DNA from: Spirochaetales bacterium
GTDB lineage: Bacteria > Spirochaetota > Spirochaetia > Sphaerochaetales > Sphaerochaetaceae
Direction: 5' to 3'
Length of the DNA stretch: 6,584 nucleotides
NCBI GenBank assembly: GCA_017962865.1
Contig: JAGCUM010000046.1
Coordinates: 1-6,584, forward strand
The first letter of the stretch is position 1. Each line of letters starts with the position of its first letter. A program made the position numbers and the translations under genes. Below are positions 1 to 6,511 of this stretch, in pieces. A model generated the notes under the pieces. It was not told where the DNA came from, ran no database searches, and worked only from the letters and a program-made list of their open reading frames with translations.

Positions 1-968
1 GCGAGATGCTCCCCAAAAGCATTGCCAAGAAGCACCCGGAAAAGCTGATTCTCAGATGCGCAGGACTTCTGAGCCTGCTGATGAAGATACTCTCCCCTCT
101 TGCAAACCTCCTGACGGCCATCGGTCGGAGCGTCACGAAGCATCAGAAAGGCGATGCCCCTGTATCCGTCACCGAGGATGAGCTTCACGATATCATCGAT
201 GAGATGGCAGAGGAAGGAACTCTGGACGAGAATCAGAGCGACCTCATCTCCTCCGCCCTTGAGTTCGGAGATGTCACGGCCGAAAGCATTCTCACTCCGA
301 GAGTGGATATAGCAGCAATCGATATCGAGGACGATCCCGAAGAGATTCTGGCCTTCATCAGAAAGCAGACCCATAGCCGTATCCCGGTCTATGAGGGGAC
401 TATAGACAACATCATCGGAGTGGTTCAGATCCGAAAATTCCTCAAGTCCTACCTGCAGACCGGAAGCATCCCCGACATTAGGGAGACCATGGACAAGGTC
501 TACTATGCACACCAGAGTACCGAAATCCATGAGCTTCTGCCCCAGATGTCCAAGAAGAAGCTGAACATGGCAGTCATCACGGACAGCTACGGCGGAACCC
601 TCGGTATCATCACTGTCGAGGATATCCTTGAAGAGCTTGTAGGAGAAATCTGGGATGAAAGCGATATCGTCCAGGAACCGATTGTTCCACTTACGGATGA
701 CACATACCTCGTGGATGCCACACAGACCCTGAATGCAGTATTCGACTTCATAGACTTCGATGACCCGCAGGAGGACGATAAGGATGGAGCAAACCTCCAG
801 ATAGGCGAATGGGTCTATGAGCAGTTCTCCGAGATTCCGAAAAAGGGCGATTACTTCGATTACTTCAATCTTCGCGTAACTGTGGATGACATCCACCACA
901 ACAGAATCTACAAGGTCAGGATCCAGGTGATTCCCCTGCCCGAAGAAGATGAGGAGGAAAAAGAATGA
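1..968 (+). CDS. CNNM/CorC/HlyC-family membrane protein (first of tandem pair), 5'-truncated by window edge
   Basis: This is the C-terminal 321 residues of a CorC/HlyC (TlyC)-type protein, probably a cytoplasmic-membrane divalent-cation transport or homeostasis factor (family knowledge). The frame is open to the left edge: the split codon and GAG before the first ATG (6) read as the GEMLPK motif that ends the DUF21 membrane domain, so that ATG is internal and the true start lies upstream. Numbered from that Met, a hydrophobic segment spans about 14-40. An acidic connecting helix (about 55-85) leads into CBS1 (about 95-147, with the LTPR motif and RIPVYEG) and CBS2 (about 162-215, with MAVITDSYGGTLGIITVEDI). 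A CorC_HlyC (transporter-associated) domain (about 224-310) follows, then an acidic tail. The stop TGA overlaps the ATG of the next gene, a close paralog, so the two are co-transcribed and coupled. Family membership is firm; the transported ion cannot be read from sequence. Confidence 0.93.
   Translation, partial: EMLPKSIAKKHPEKLILRCAGLLSLLMKILSPLANLLTAIGRSVTKHQKGDAPVSVTEDELHDIIDEMAEEGTLDENQSDLISSALEFGDVTAESILTPRVDIAAIDIEDDPEEILAFIRKQTHSRIPVYEGTIDNIIGVVQIRKFLKSYLQTGSIPDIRETMDKVYYAHQSTEIHELLPQMSKKKLNMAVITDSYGGTLGIITVEDILEELVGEIWDESDIVQEPIVPLTDDTYLVDATQTLNAVFDFIDFDDPQEDDKDGANLQIGEWVYEQFSEIPKKGDYFDYFNLRVTVDDIHHNRIYKVRIQVIPLPEEDEEEKE
952..957 (+). promoter_or_regulatory. Shine-Dalgarno site of the second CorC-type gene
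   Basis: A perfect AGGAGG lies within the last codons of the upstream gene, 7 nt before the ATG at 965. It fixes the start of the 439-aa protein and supports translational coupling through the ATGA overlap. Confidence 0.85.
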
Positions 969-2284
969 ACATACTCCTTGTCTCCATCGGACTGGTCCTC
1001 TGCATCGTCCTTTCGGCTTTCTTCTCCGCTTCCGAAATGGCATTCTCTGCCTGCAACACGGTCAGGCTTGAGAACATCAGGGAAGAGAAAGCAAAGGGTT
1101 GGAGAAAGGCGAAGATGGCCCTCAGGATCACGGGCAATTTCGACAACGCCCTCAGCGCCATACTGATCGGAAACAACCTGGTAAATATAGCCGCCTCCTC
1201 CCTCGCTTCGGTGCTCGTCATACTGGCTTTGGGAAGCGACAAATATACCTGGCTGGCAACCATCATACTCACCGTACTGGTGGTCATCTTCGGCGAAACC
1301 ATCCCGAAGATCTTCGCCAAGAAAAATGCCACGGGCTTTTCAATGAATGCCTCTTCTGCAATAAATGTTATGATTTTTATCTTCAAACCTTTGATTTGGA
1401 TTATCGTTGGCTTTGTCCACCTCATCACTATGGGAATGAAGGAAGAAGTCGACAGCGAGAACGACGAGTCCGTCGAGGAGCTTCAGTCAATCATCGAAAC
1501 GGCAGAGGATGAAGGTATCATAGACGAGTCAGATTCCAACCTCATGCATGCTGCAATCGACTTTGCGGACATCTCTGCTTCGGAAGTCATGACAGCCCGC
1601 GTGGATGTCCATGCCATCGATATCGATGACAGCTGGGAAGAAATCAGAACCGAGATTGATAACTCTCCCTACTCCAGGATTCCGGTCTATCAGGACAGCA
1701 TCGACAACATCATCGGAATACTGCACCTGAACATGGTCTACAAGGCACTTGCCGAGCATGAGGAGAACGCTCTGTTCAGCAGCGAATCGGACCAGGATTC
1801 CGCTCAGGATGCTCCGATCGATCTCAGGCCTCTGCTCATGAAGCCCTGCTTCGTGTACAAGGCAATGAAGCTTCCCAACGTACTGAATACCCTCAAGAGC
1901 GCAAAGCAGCATCTGGCCATCGTAACGGACGAATACAGCGGAACACTGGGAGTCATCTCGATGGAAGACGTATTGGAGCAGATCGTTGGTGAAATCTATG
2001 ATGAAACCGATGAAGTCGACCCGGATGTGGTTGTCAGAAATGATAATGAGTTTGAAGTCGACGGAGATCTTTCCATAGGTGATTTCATTGAGCTGGCGGG
2101 AATCGACGAAGACAGCTTCGAAGCTGAAAGCGATACCGTAGGCGGTTGGATCGTCGAGAAGCTGGGACACTTCCCCACCTCCGGAGAAACACTCGAGGAA
2201 GACGGAATGAGTCTGAAGGTCATTTCAATGGATGGTCTCAGAGTCGAGAAAATACTTGTAAAACTCAATCGTCAAGAAGCATGA
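965..2284 (+). CDS. CNNM/CorC/HlyC-family membrane protein (second of tandem pair), complete
   Basis: Complete 439-aa protein of the CorC/HlyC/TlyC family, probably a cytoplasmic-membrane divalent-cation (Mg2+/Co2+) transport or homeostasis protein; substrate is not demonstrable here. The DUF21 domain (about 1-160) has hydrophobic segments at roughly 3-22, 62-90, 96-112 and 130-156, with the family signatures SAFFSASEMAF (17-27), IGNNLVNIAAS and FGETIPK (109-115). CBS1 spans about 205-260 (RVDVHAIDID, SRIPVYQ) and CBS2 about 290-345 (LAIVTDEYSGTLGVISMEDV). The CorC_HlyC domain is about 352-435 (GGWIVEKLG, FPTSGE). Compared with the upstream paralog it has a longer acidic/Ser-rich insert between the CBS motifs (about 264-284), and its first CBS reads MTAR where LTPR is usual. 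It starts inside the stop codon of its neighbour (ATGA) with a strong ribosome-binding site. Its last 20 bp overlap the 3' end of the convergent minus-strand gene. Confidence 0.95.
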   Translation: MNILLVSIGLVLCIVLSAFFSASEMAFSACNTVRLENIREEKAKGWRKAKMALRITGNFDNALSAILIGNNLVNIAASSLASVLVILALGSDKYTWLATIILTVLVVIFGETIPKIFAKKNATGFSMNASSAINVMIFIFKPLIWIIVGFVHLITMGMKEEVDSENDESVEELQSIIETAEDEGIIDESDSNLMHAAIDFADISASEVMTARVDVHAIDIDDSWEEIRTEIDNSPYSRIPVYQDSIDNIIGILHLNMVYKALAEHEENALFSSESDQDSAQDAPIDLRPLLMKPCFVYKAMKLPNVLNTLKSAKQHLAIVTDEYSGTLGVISMEDVLEQIVGEIYDETDEVDPDVVVRNDNEFEVDGDLSIGDFIELAGIDEDSFEAESDTVGGWIVEKLGHFPTSGETLEEDGMSLKVISMDGLRVEKILVKLNRQEA

Positions 2285-2501
2285 CAACAGGAAGAACCGC
2301 TCTATTCCTGTGACGTTCCAAAATATCGGAAGCCTTTTCCTGAACCTCTTTTGAAACAAGCAACGTTCCGATCGTTCTGTCCGATACGGCATCTTCCACT
2401 GCCTTGCGGACATCATCGAGTCCTTCGACGGCAATTCCCTTCACCCCTACTACATTCAGGGCCTTGACCTTGTTCTCCTGAGCTATTACAAAGCACTTCA
2501 T
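2265..2501 (-). CDS. V/A-type ATPase subunit F-like protein, short
   Basis: Small 78-aa protein resembling subunit F of V/A-type ATPases, which binds the central rotor stalk on the cytoplasmic side (family knowledge). Visible features fit that Rossmann-like fold. MKCFVIAQEN forms strand 1. VVGVKGIAVEG (17-27) corresponds to the usual Gv.G turn. An acidic helix (about 28-41) precedes TIGTLLVSKEV (43-53), matching the family's igiilIte segment. Helix 54-66 leads to a final strand, AVLPVVMLL. Members usually run to about 100 aa, with a C-terminal helix after that strand; here the protein stops two residues later, so the helix is missing. The frame extends further upstream, but that part lies within the usher gene in another frame and looks like a shadow, so the ATG at 2501 was chosen. 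It lies 2 nt after the usher stop with no convincing Shine-Dalgarno, which suggests coupled reinitiation. No other ATPase subunit gene is visible. The gene looks real; the family call is by eye. Confidence 0.6.
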   Translation of the reverse strand: MKCFVIAQENKVKALNVVGVKGIAVEGLDDVRKAVEDAVSDRTIGTLLVSKEVQEKASDILERHRNRAVLPVVMLLDD

Positions 2502-2503
2502 TT

Positions 2504-5500
2504 TTACAGGGAGGAATTCTCTACGGTCTGATACTGGCTGGTATCGACATCTTCGTCGATCCATTCATCATCCCAGTCTTCCCAATCATCTTCCCAGTCT
2601 GCAATCTGGAAGAGCATATCCCAGTACTCTTCTTCTGTGATGTACTGGTCGATTTCAAGATACAGGGAACCTGCGTATGATTCATCGAATGTCTTCACAT
2701 CATACTTCTGCATGATTTCCGAATCCTCGGCAAGCTCGGTAGCATCGAAGTCCTTGTAGAGGGCGACATAGCCGGGCTTGTCTACAGAAGGAACCTCGAA
2801 GAATGCGGCATACCACTGACCGTCGACATTGAGGTCAATCATGTATGTTCCGCTCTTGAGATCGCTGAGGATGTATCTTCCGTCGATATCGGTGAAGAAG
2901 TAGGAATCGGTATCGATTTCCATATTAGCAACACTCACTCCGTCATCGGCAATCGTTACATCGTAGATCGGTGACGAGTATGAATCGTACGGAGTGGATG
3001 CATCGTGTCTGAGGATACCGGAAACAGCAATCGAGGACTCAAGTGAAATCCTGGCGAGGAAGCCCTGACGTGCGACAGGCGTTGCCTTGAAGAGGAACGA
3101 TCCTGACGATGTGAACAGCGATCCGTTGGAAGCAAACACGACGATGTTGTTGGCCTTGTACATCGAAAGCCTTGTGTAAAGCACGTTGCCGAAGGTCTTT
3201 CTGGATACGCTTGCACTTGAATCGATGGCATTGGATACCGAGATAGAGGCCTTCTTGAGTGATGACTGCGGAGCAACGATCATGAACGGTCCGTAGAGGC
3301 TGTTCGTCATAGCGAAGTAACCGTCGGCGAATGCCAGTGCGGTATTGATCGAGAACGAAGTATTGAACCTTGTGTACTTGGCATTGGCCTGCTGTCTCAC
3401 CGAGAAGCTGAACAGGTCACCGGAGTGCGACCATGTAGCAGATGCAGTGTGGTTCACGGGACTTGCAAGGTTGATGTTCGAGAAGTTCAGCTGGAAGCTG
3501 TTCCTGCTTGTCGAACTCGGTCTGTAGTACAAACCGACATTACCGACGAAGGACTGTCCGTTGCTTGTTGTCACGGAGGAGTTCACGCTGCTTGTACCGT
3601 AGGAGAAGCTCACGCTTGCAGTAGCATAGAACACAAGATCCTGGTTGATCGAGGCGTTGAGTGAGAACGAACCGTGCTTTCCGAGGCTTGTTCCCATCGA
3701 AAGTGAACCGTTTGCGGTCCACGGCTTTGTGATCAGACCTCCGCTGCCTCCCAGATTGTTCTTATTGGAGAAGCGGTAGGATGTGCTGAACGAAAGACCG
3801 AGTCTCAGGCTCTTGACGGAGAACGAATAACCCGTGTTGAGCGATACTGTCTGGGAATCGGATGTCAGCATATACGATCCGGAAAGGCTCAGAGGCTTGA
3901 GAGCCGGATATACGAAGCTGTGCGAGAGATTCACCGACAGGCTGTTTCTGCCTGCAGCGGCAGTGGAAAGAGTACCGTTGAACGTAGCTCTTGTAGTACC
4001 GATGGATGTTGCCAGGATACCGGAAACAGTACCGTTGAATGTTGCCGAATACTCTCCCGGTAAATCCGAATCAGTACGGTTGCGCTCGAAGACGAAGCTG
4101 AACGAATGTGTCTGAGTGTAGGAATGGGCAAGACCTATCGTCTGCTCCCAGAATACGCTCATTGCACCGAGCTCATAGATATTGACCATCTTGGTCCAGC
4201 CGTTGATTCTTGAATACTGCGGCAGGGCCGGTGTCACGAATCCGAATGCAGTTGAATTCTCGGCATCCTTGGCCTGGGAGATCTTCGGTATGCTTGCACC
4301 GAATCGCCATACGGACTCCCCTTTCGCCATGAGCGAGGTATCGTAGTCCTGGCTGAAATGCATCACCTGGTCCATGCTGGTATCGTCGCCCATCGAAATC
4401 GGGTGGATTGTCACGACGATATCGTTGGCACCCTGCACGAATGCGAAGTCCGTAAGCCTGTAGACACCGAGGCTGAGGGTCTTGGTATAGACCGAGTTGC
4501 CGTTGACACGGATATCGACAGTGGAATCTTCCGTAAGGGTGATGGTCTGTGTGTACTGGTTGGACAGGGCCGAGCTGGTTCCGAAGCTGTAGCTCTTTTC
4601 GAGGGTGAAGCCGAACGGAGAGCCGCTTGAGAATCCTGCATTACCGACATTTCCGAATGTAAGCCTGAGGTTGGAATTCGGGAAATCCAGATAACCGGAC
4701 CAGTTGCCGATGGAAGGAATGATACCTGCTGACTTGATGTAGCTTATCGACATCGGCAGGCTGAACGTGATGTTCCAGAACGAGAATGTATTGGAGAGGC
4801 TCAGTGATGCAGAGAGACCTGAAAGCAGGAAGTCCCTGTCATACTGTGCACTGACGAATGCGCTGATGTTGGATTCGAAGGAGAACTTGGCGGGTTCGAT
4901 GATCACGTTTCCGACCACATCATAGTTCTGCCTGAGCAGTGAATATGTGGAGCTGTTCATCGAAATCGTCTGGACTGGAACCTGTGAAGAATTGAAGTAC
5001 AGATACAGCAGCAGGTTGTTGCTGTCATAATCGACTCTTTCAGCCTTCGTCTCCAGATAAGCCAGATCATAGTAGTCGCTCGAATTGGAGAAGAACTCGA
5101 AGTAATAATCGGTGGCTAGCGTACCGTTCAGCTCGGCTTCGAGATCAACCCTCTTGAACAACTGCTGGGCATCCTTCTGCTCGAACTCGATCGTGCCGAA
5201 TGAAGTGTCATTTACATACAGGTGTGCGTAGTAGGTTCCGTCCGGAAGAACGATTTCCTCATCACTGAAGACGAACTGCGACCAGTCGATCTCATCCTCG
5301 AACAGGGCGCTGTCCCAGTTATCGATTCTGTCGACATAGAGTTCGGTGTAGACAAACCAGTCAAGATCCGGCGCTTCAGGCACCTTCGGTCCCTGCGGCT
5401 CTTCAACGGGTTCTTCTACAGGCTCTTCAATGGGCTCAACCACTTCCGGAGCCTCTGCCGGCGGTTCTTCGACGACCTCAGCAGGTGGTGTCTCCACTAC

Positions 5501-5674
5501 TACAGGTTCCTCGACAGGCTCAGGCTGCTGGACTTCCTCAATAACCGGCTCTTCTACAACCTCATGCTCTTTCTGGTACTGCATGCTGCATGTGTGGAAA
5601 AAGAGCACGAAGAGCACAATAATGACAAAGAGGAGTCCTATTGATGTGACGGTCTTAAACCTTTTGTTCATCAT
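2504..5674 (-). CDS. Divergent FimD/PapC-like outer-membrane usher with N-terminal membrane anchor, Pro/Glu linker and acidic Trp-rich tail
   Basis: About 1056 aa; ushers form outer-membrane pores that receive chaperone-bound subunits (family knowledge) and are typically about 800-880 aa. Numbering is from the ATG at 5674. A basic start (NKRFK) precedes a hydrophobic segment (about 10-28) ending in Cys29, the only cysteine. Residues 38-102 are Pro/Glu/Val-rich (EEPVEEPVEEP-type). The usher core begins about 103: LPDGTYYAHLYVND (143-156) matches the N-terminal domain motif GtY.v.lyvN, and LLLYLYFNSSQVP precedes the barrel. LRLTFGN (336-342) matches the usher lGd region. The plug-like segment 380-424 contains VDIRVNGNSVYTKTLSLG, LTDFAF and GANDIVVTI. 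A Ser/Asn/Thr-rich array of amphipathic strands fills about 440-890. A small beta domain with TDIDGRYILSDLKSGTY (about 902-976) and an acidic tail with five Trp (1014-1044) end it. TTG (5677), ATG (5674) and ATG (5671) are consecutive possible starts; the nearest Shine-Dalgarno is only AGG. It lies 33 nt downstream of the chaperone gene, in the same operon. Confidence 0.85.
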   Translation of the reverse strand: MMNKRFKTVTSIGLLFVIIVLFVLFFHTCSMQYQKEHEVVEEPVIEEVQQPEPVEEPVVVETPPAEVVEEPPAEAPEVVEPIEEPVEEPVEEPQGPKVPEAPDLDWFVYTELYVDRIDNWDSALFEDEIDWSQFVFSDEEIVLPDGTYYAHLYVNDTSFGTIEFEQKDAQQLFKRVDLEAELNGTLATDYYFEFFSNSSDYYDLAYLETKAERVDYDSNNLLLYLYFNSSQVPVQTISMNSSTYSLLRQNYDVVGNVIIEPAKFSFESNISAFVSAQYDRDFLLSGLSASLSLSNTFSFWNITFSLPMSISYIKSAGIIPSIGNWSGYLDFPNSNLRLTFGNVGNAGFSSGSPFGFTLEKSYSFGTSSALSNQYTQTITLTEDSTVDIRVNGNSVYTKTLSLGVYRLTDFAFVQGANDIVVTIHPISMGDDTSMDQVMHFSQDYDTSLMAKGESVWRFGASIPKISQAKDAENSTAFGFVTPALPQYSRINGWTKMVNIYELGAMSVFWEQTIGLAHSYTQTHSFSFVFERNRTDSDLPGEYSATFNGTVSGILATSIGTTRATFNGTLSTAAAGRNSLSVNLSHSFVYPALKPLSLSGSYMLTSDSQTVSLNTGYSFSVKSLRLGLSFSTSYRFSNKNNLGGSGGLITKPWTANGSLSMGTSLGKHGSFSLNASINQDLVFYATASVSFSYGTSSVNSSVTTSNGQSFVGNVGLYYRPSSTSRNSFQLNFSNINLASPVNHTASATWSHSGDLFSFSVRQQANAKYTRFNTSFSINTALAFADGYFAMTNSLYGPFMIVAPQSSLKKASISVSNAIDSSASVSRKTFGNVLYTRLSMYKANNIVVFASNGSLFTSSGSFLFKATPVARQGFLARISLESSIAVSGILRHDASTPYDSYSSPIYDVTIADDGVSVANMEIDTDSYFFTDIDGRYILSDLKSGTYMIDLNVDGQWYAAFFEVPSVDKPGYVALYKDFDATELAEDSEIMQKYDVKTFDESYAGSLYLEIDQYITEEEYWDMLFQIADWEDDWEDWDDEWIDEDVDTSQYQTVENSSL
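5368..5563 (-). repeat. Pro/Glu/Val-rich low-complexity repeat encoding the usher linker
   Basis: This stretch of the usher gene encodes about 65 residues built almost wholly from Glu, Pro, Val and Ala, with EEPV-type units repeated irregularly. At DNA level the plus strand shows recurring ggctcttc and ggttcttc words. The segment has almost no Lys/Arg and no predicted globular content, and resembles the extended periplasmic linker of TonB-like proteins in composition, though TonB linkers usually also carry a Lys-Pro part. Such repeats can slip in replication, so length may vary between strains. Confidence 0.75.
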
Positions 5675-5707
5675 CAAGGCCTGTCAGGAAAAATGAATTA
5701 ACTCGTT

Positions 5708-6448
5708 TTAATCGGAGTACTTGAGAGTTCCGGAATAACTTCCGCCCTCTACGAACTTGAGTCCCTCGGGCCACGGAATTGTCTTTGTGATGGTCTTTCT
5801 GGCAAGAACGTTGATTGAGTCAATGCCGGGAAGCTGCTCGGACTCGGTAAGTGTGATCGAGCCGTCAGAGCCCTTGATTGTAAGCTCAGCGTCCAGAAGG
5901 ATCTGGTGGATGTTACCCCTGTTCCTGATCGTGACATCCATCACCTGGTTGCCTTCAGCATCAATGCGGGCCTTGACGGAAGAGATATCCATCTGGACCT
6001 TTGTCTCGGACGGAGTCACGTAAAGGCTGGTTGCATAGACATACAGGAAGTTGAACATGCTCTGAGTGGTCTGGCTCTTTCCCTGGGAATAAGGGATCTG
6101 CTCGGCCATGAGCCTATATGATTTCTCGACTGTAACGGTCGAAGGTCCGCGATACTGGACTCTTACGACGTAGGTCGACTGAGGATTGACGATAACTTTG
6201 GACGGGCTGATAAGGAATTCCTTTGAAGCATCTGCCCTCACCTCGTTGCCTTCTGCATCCTGATCTCTGCTGAGAACGGAAAGACTGATGGCAATCTGGT
6301 CATCTGAATCGTTGACGATTGTGTACGTCTGTGTGGCTTTCTCACCCGAAGGCTCGAATGTCTGCTCAAGCGGAGAAAACTGGAATGCCGAAGCAAAACA
6401 GATCGTGACCAACAAGAGCATAACCAAAAGCAAGTTTTTCTTAACCAT
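5708..6448 (-). CDS. PapD/FimC-like periplasmic pilus-assembly chaperone
   Basis: A 246-aa secreted protein with the two-Ig-domain layout of chaperone-usher chaperones, which cap subunits in the periplasm by donor-strand complementation and deliver them to the usher. The signal peptide is clear: MVKK, a Leu/Val-rich core (5-17) and FASA|F cleavage after residue 21. Domain 1 (about 22-145) opens with FQFSPLEQTFEPSGE, followed by TYTIVNDSDDQIAISLSV, SRDQDAEGNE, FLISPSKVIVNPQS, VVRVQYRG and E-K-S-YRLMAEQIP (109-119). The probable F1-G1 loop (120-130) is short. The presumed donor strand G1 (131-145) alternates hydrophobics and ends LYVTP. Domain 2 (146-246) has VMDVTIRNRGNIHQIL and ends GTLKYSD. 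ATG 6448 was chosen over an in-frame upstream start at 6535 because it gives the signal peptide and has AGGGTG 6 nt upstream; the longer form would cover the promoter. The usher gene follows after 33 nt. The basic residues equivalent to PapD Arg8 and Lys112 appear absent by eye. Confidence 0.88.
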   Translation of the reverse strand: MVKKNLLLVMLLLVTICFASAFQFSPLEQTFEPSGEKATQTYTIVNDSDDQIAISLSVLSRDQDAEGNEVRADASKEFLISPSKVIVNPQSTYVVRVQYRGPSTVTVEKSYRLMAEQIPYSQGKSQTTQSMFNFLYVYATSLYVTPSETKVQMDISSVKARIDAEGNQVMDVTIRNRGNIHQILLDAELTIKGSDGSITLTESEQLPGIDSINVLARKTITKTIPWPEGLKFVEGGSYSGTLKYSD

Positions 6449-6454
6449 TTTTTT

Positions 6455-6460
6455 CACCCT
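6455..6460 (-). promoter_or_regulatory. Shine-Dalgarno site of the chaperone gene
   Basis: AGGGTG on the minus strand lies 6 nt before the ATG at 6448, preceded by AAA and followed by an A-rich spacer. It decides the start in favour of 6448 over the longer in-frame reading. Confidence 0.7.
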
Positions 6461-6482
6461 TTTGCGCAATAGGTTTTTGCTT

Positions 6483-6511
6483 ATTTTATACAAAATAACA
6501 ACAATTGTAAA
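6483..6511 (-). promoter_or_regulatory. Putative sigma70-type promoter of the chaperone-usher operon
   Basis: On the minus strand the -35 box TTTACA (6506-6511, 5 of 6 matches to TTGACA) and the -10 box TAAAAT (6483-6488, 5 of 6 matches to TATAAT) are separated by exactly 17 nt. The start point would fall near 6476, giving a leader of roughly 28 nt before the chaperone ATG. The surrounding 100 bases are strongly AT-rich, unlike the roughly 50 percent GC coding regions, which fits a promoter with an UP-like upstream region but also raises the odds of chance matches. Confidence 0.6.

Noticed and set aside
1351..1410. Local AT-rich patch in the second CorC-type gene as a transferred segment or internal promoter
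   Set aside because: It encodes a Phe/Ile/Met-rich membrane helix, which explains the base composition.
1529..2170. 213-codon open frame on the minus strand within the second CorC-type gene
   Set aside because: It is antisense to a well-conserved CBS region, has no recognisable domain and no ribosome-binding context; a shadow of the plus-strand gene's codon usage.
2288..2310. Inverted repeat CAGGAA / TTCCTG with an 11-nt loop just past the stop of the second CorC-type gene, as a terminator
   Set aside because: Only 6 bp of stem, a long loop, no following T tract on either strand, and it lies within the F-like coding sequence.
2502..2564. 21-residue N-terminal extension of the F-like protein
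   Set aside because: It overlaps the usher coding sequence in another frame, is Arg-rich and unlike the family; the first strand of subunit F begins at the ATG at 2501.
5222..5696. Plus-strand open frames of 140 and 88 codons opposite the usher N-terminus
   Set aside because: Their low-complexity translations are mirror products of the Pro/Glu repeat DNA; no family resemblance and no start signals.
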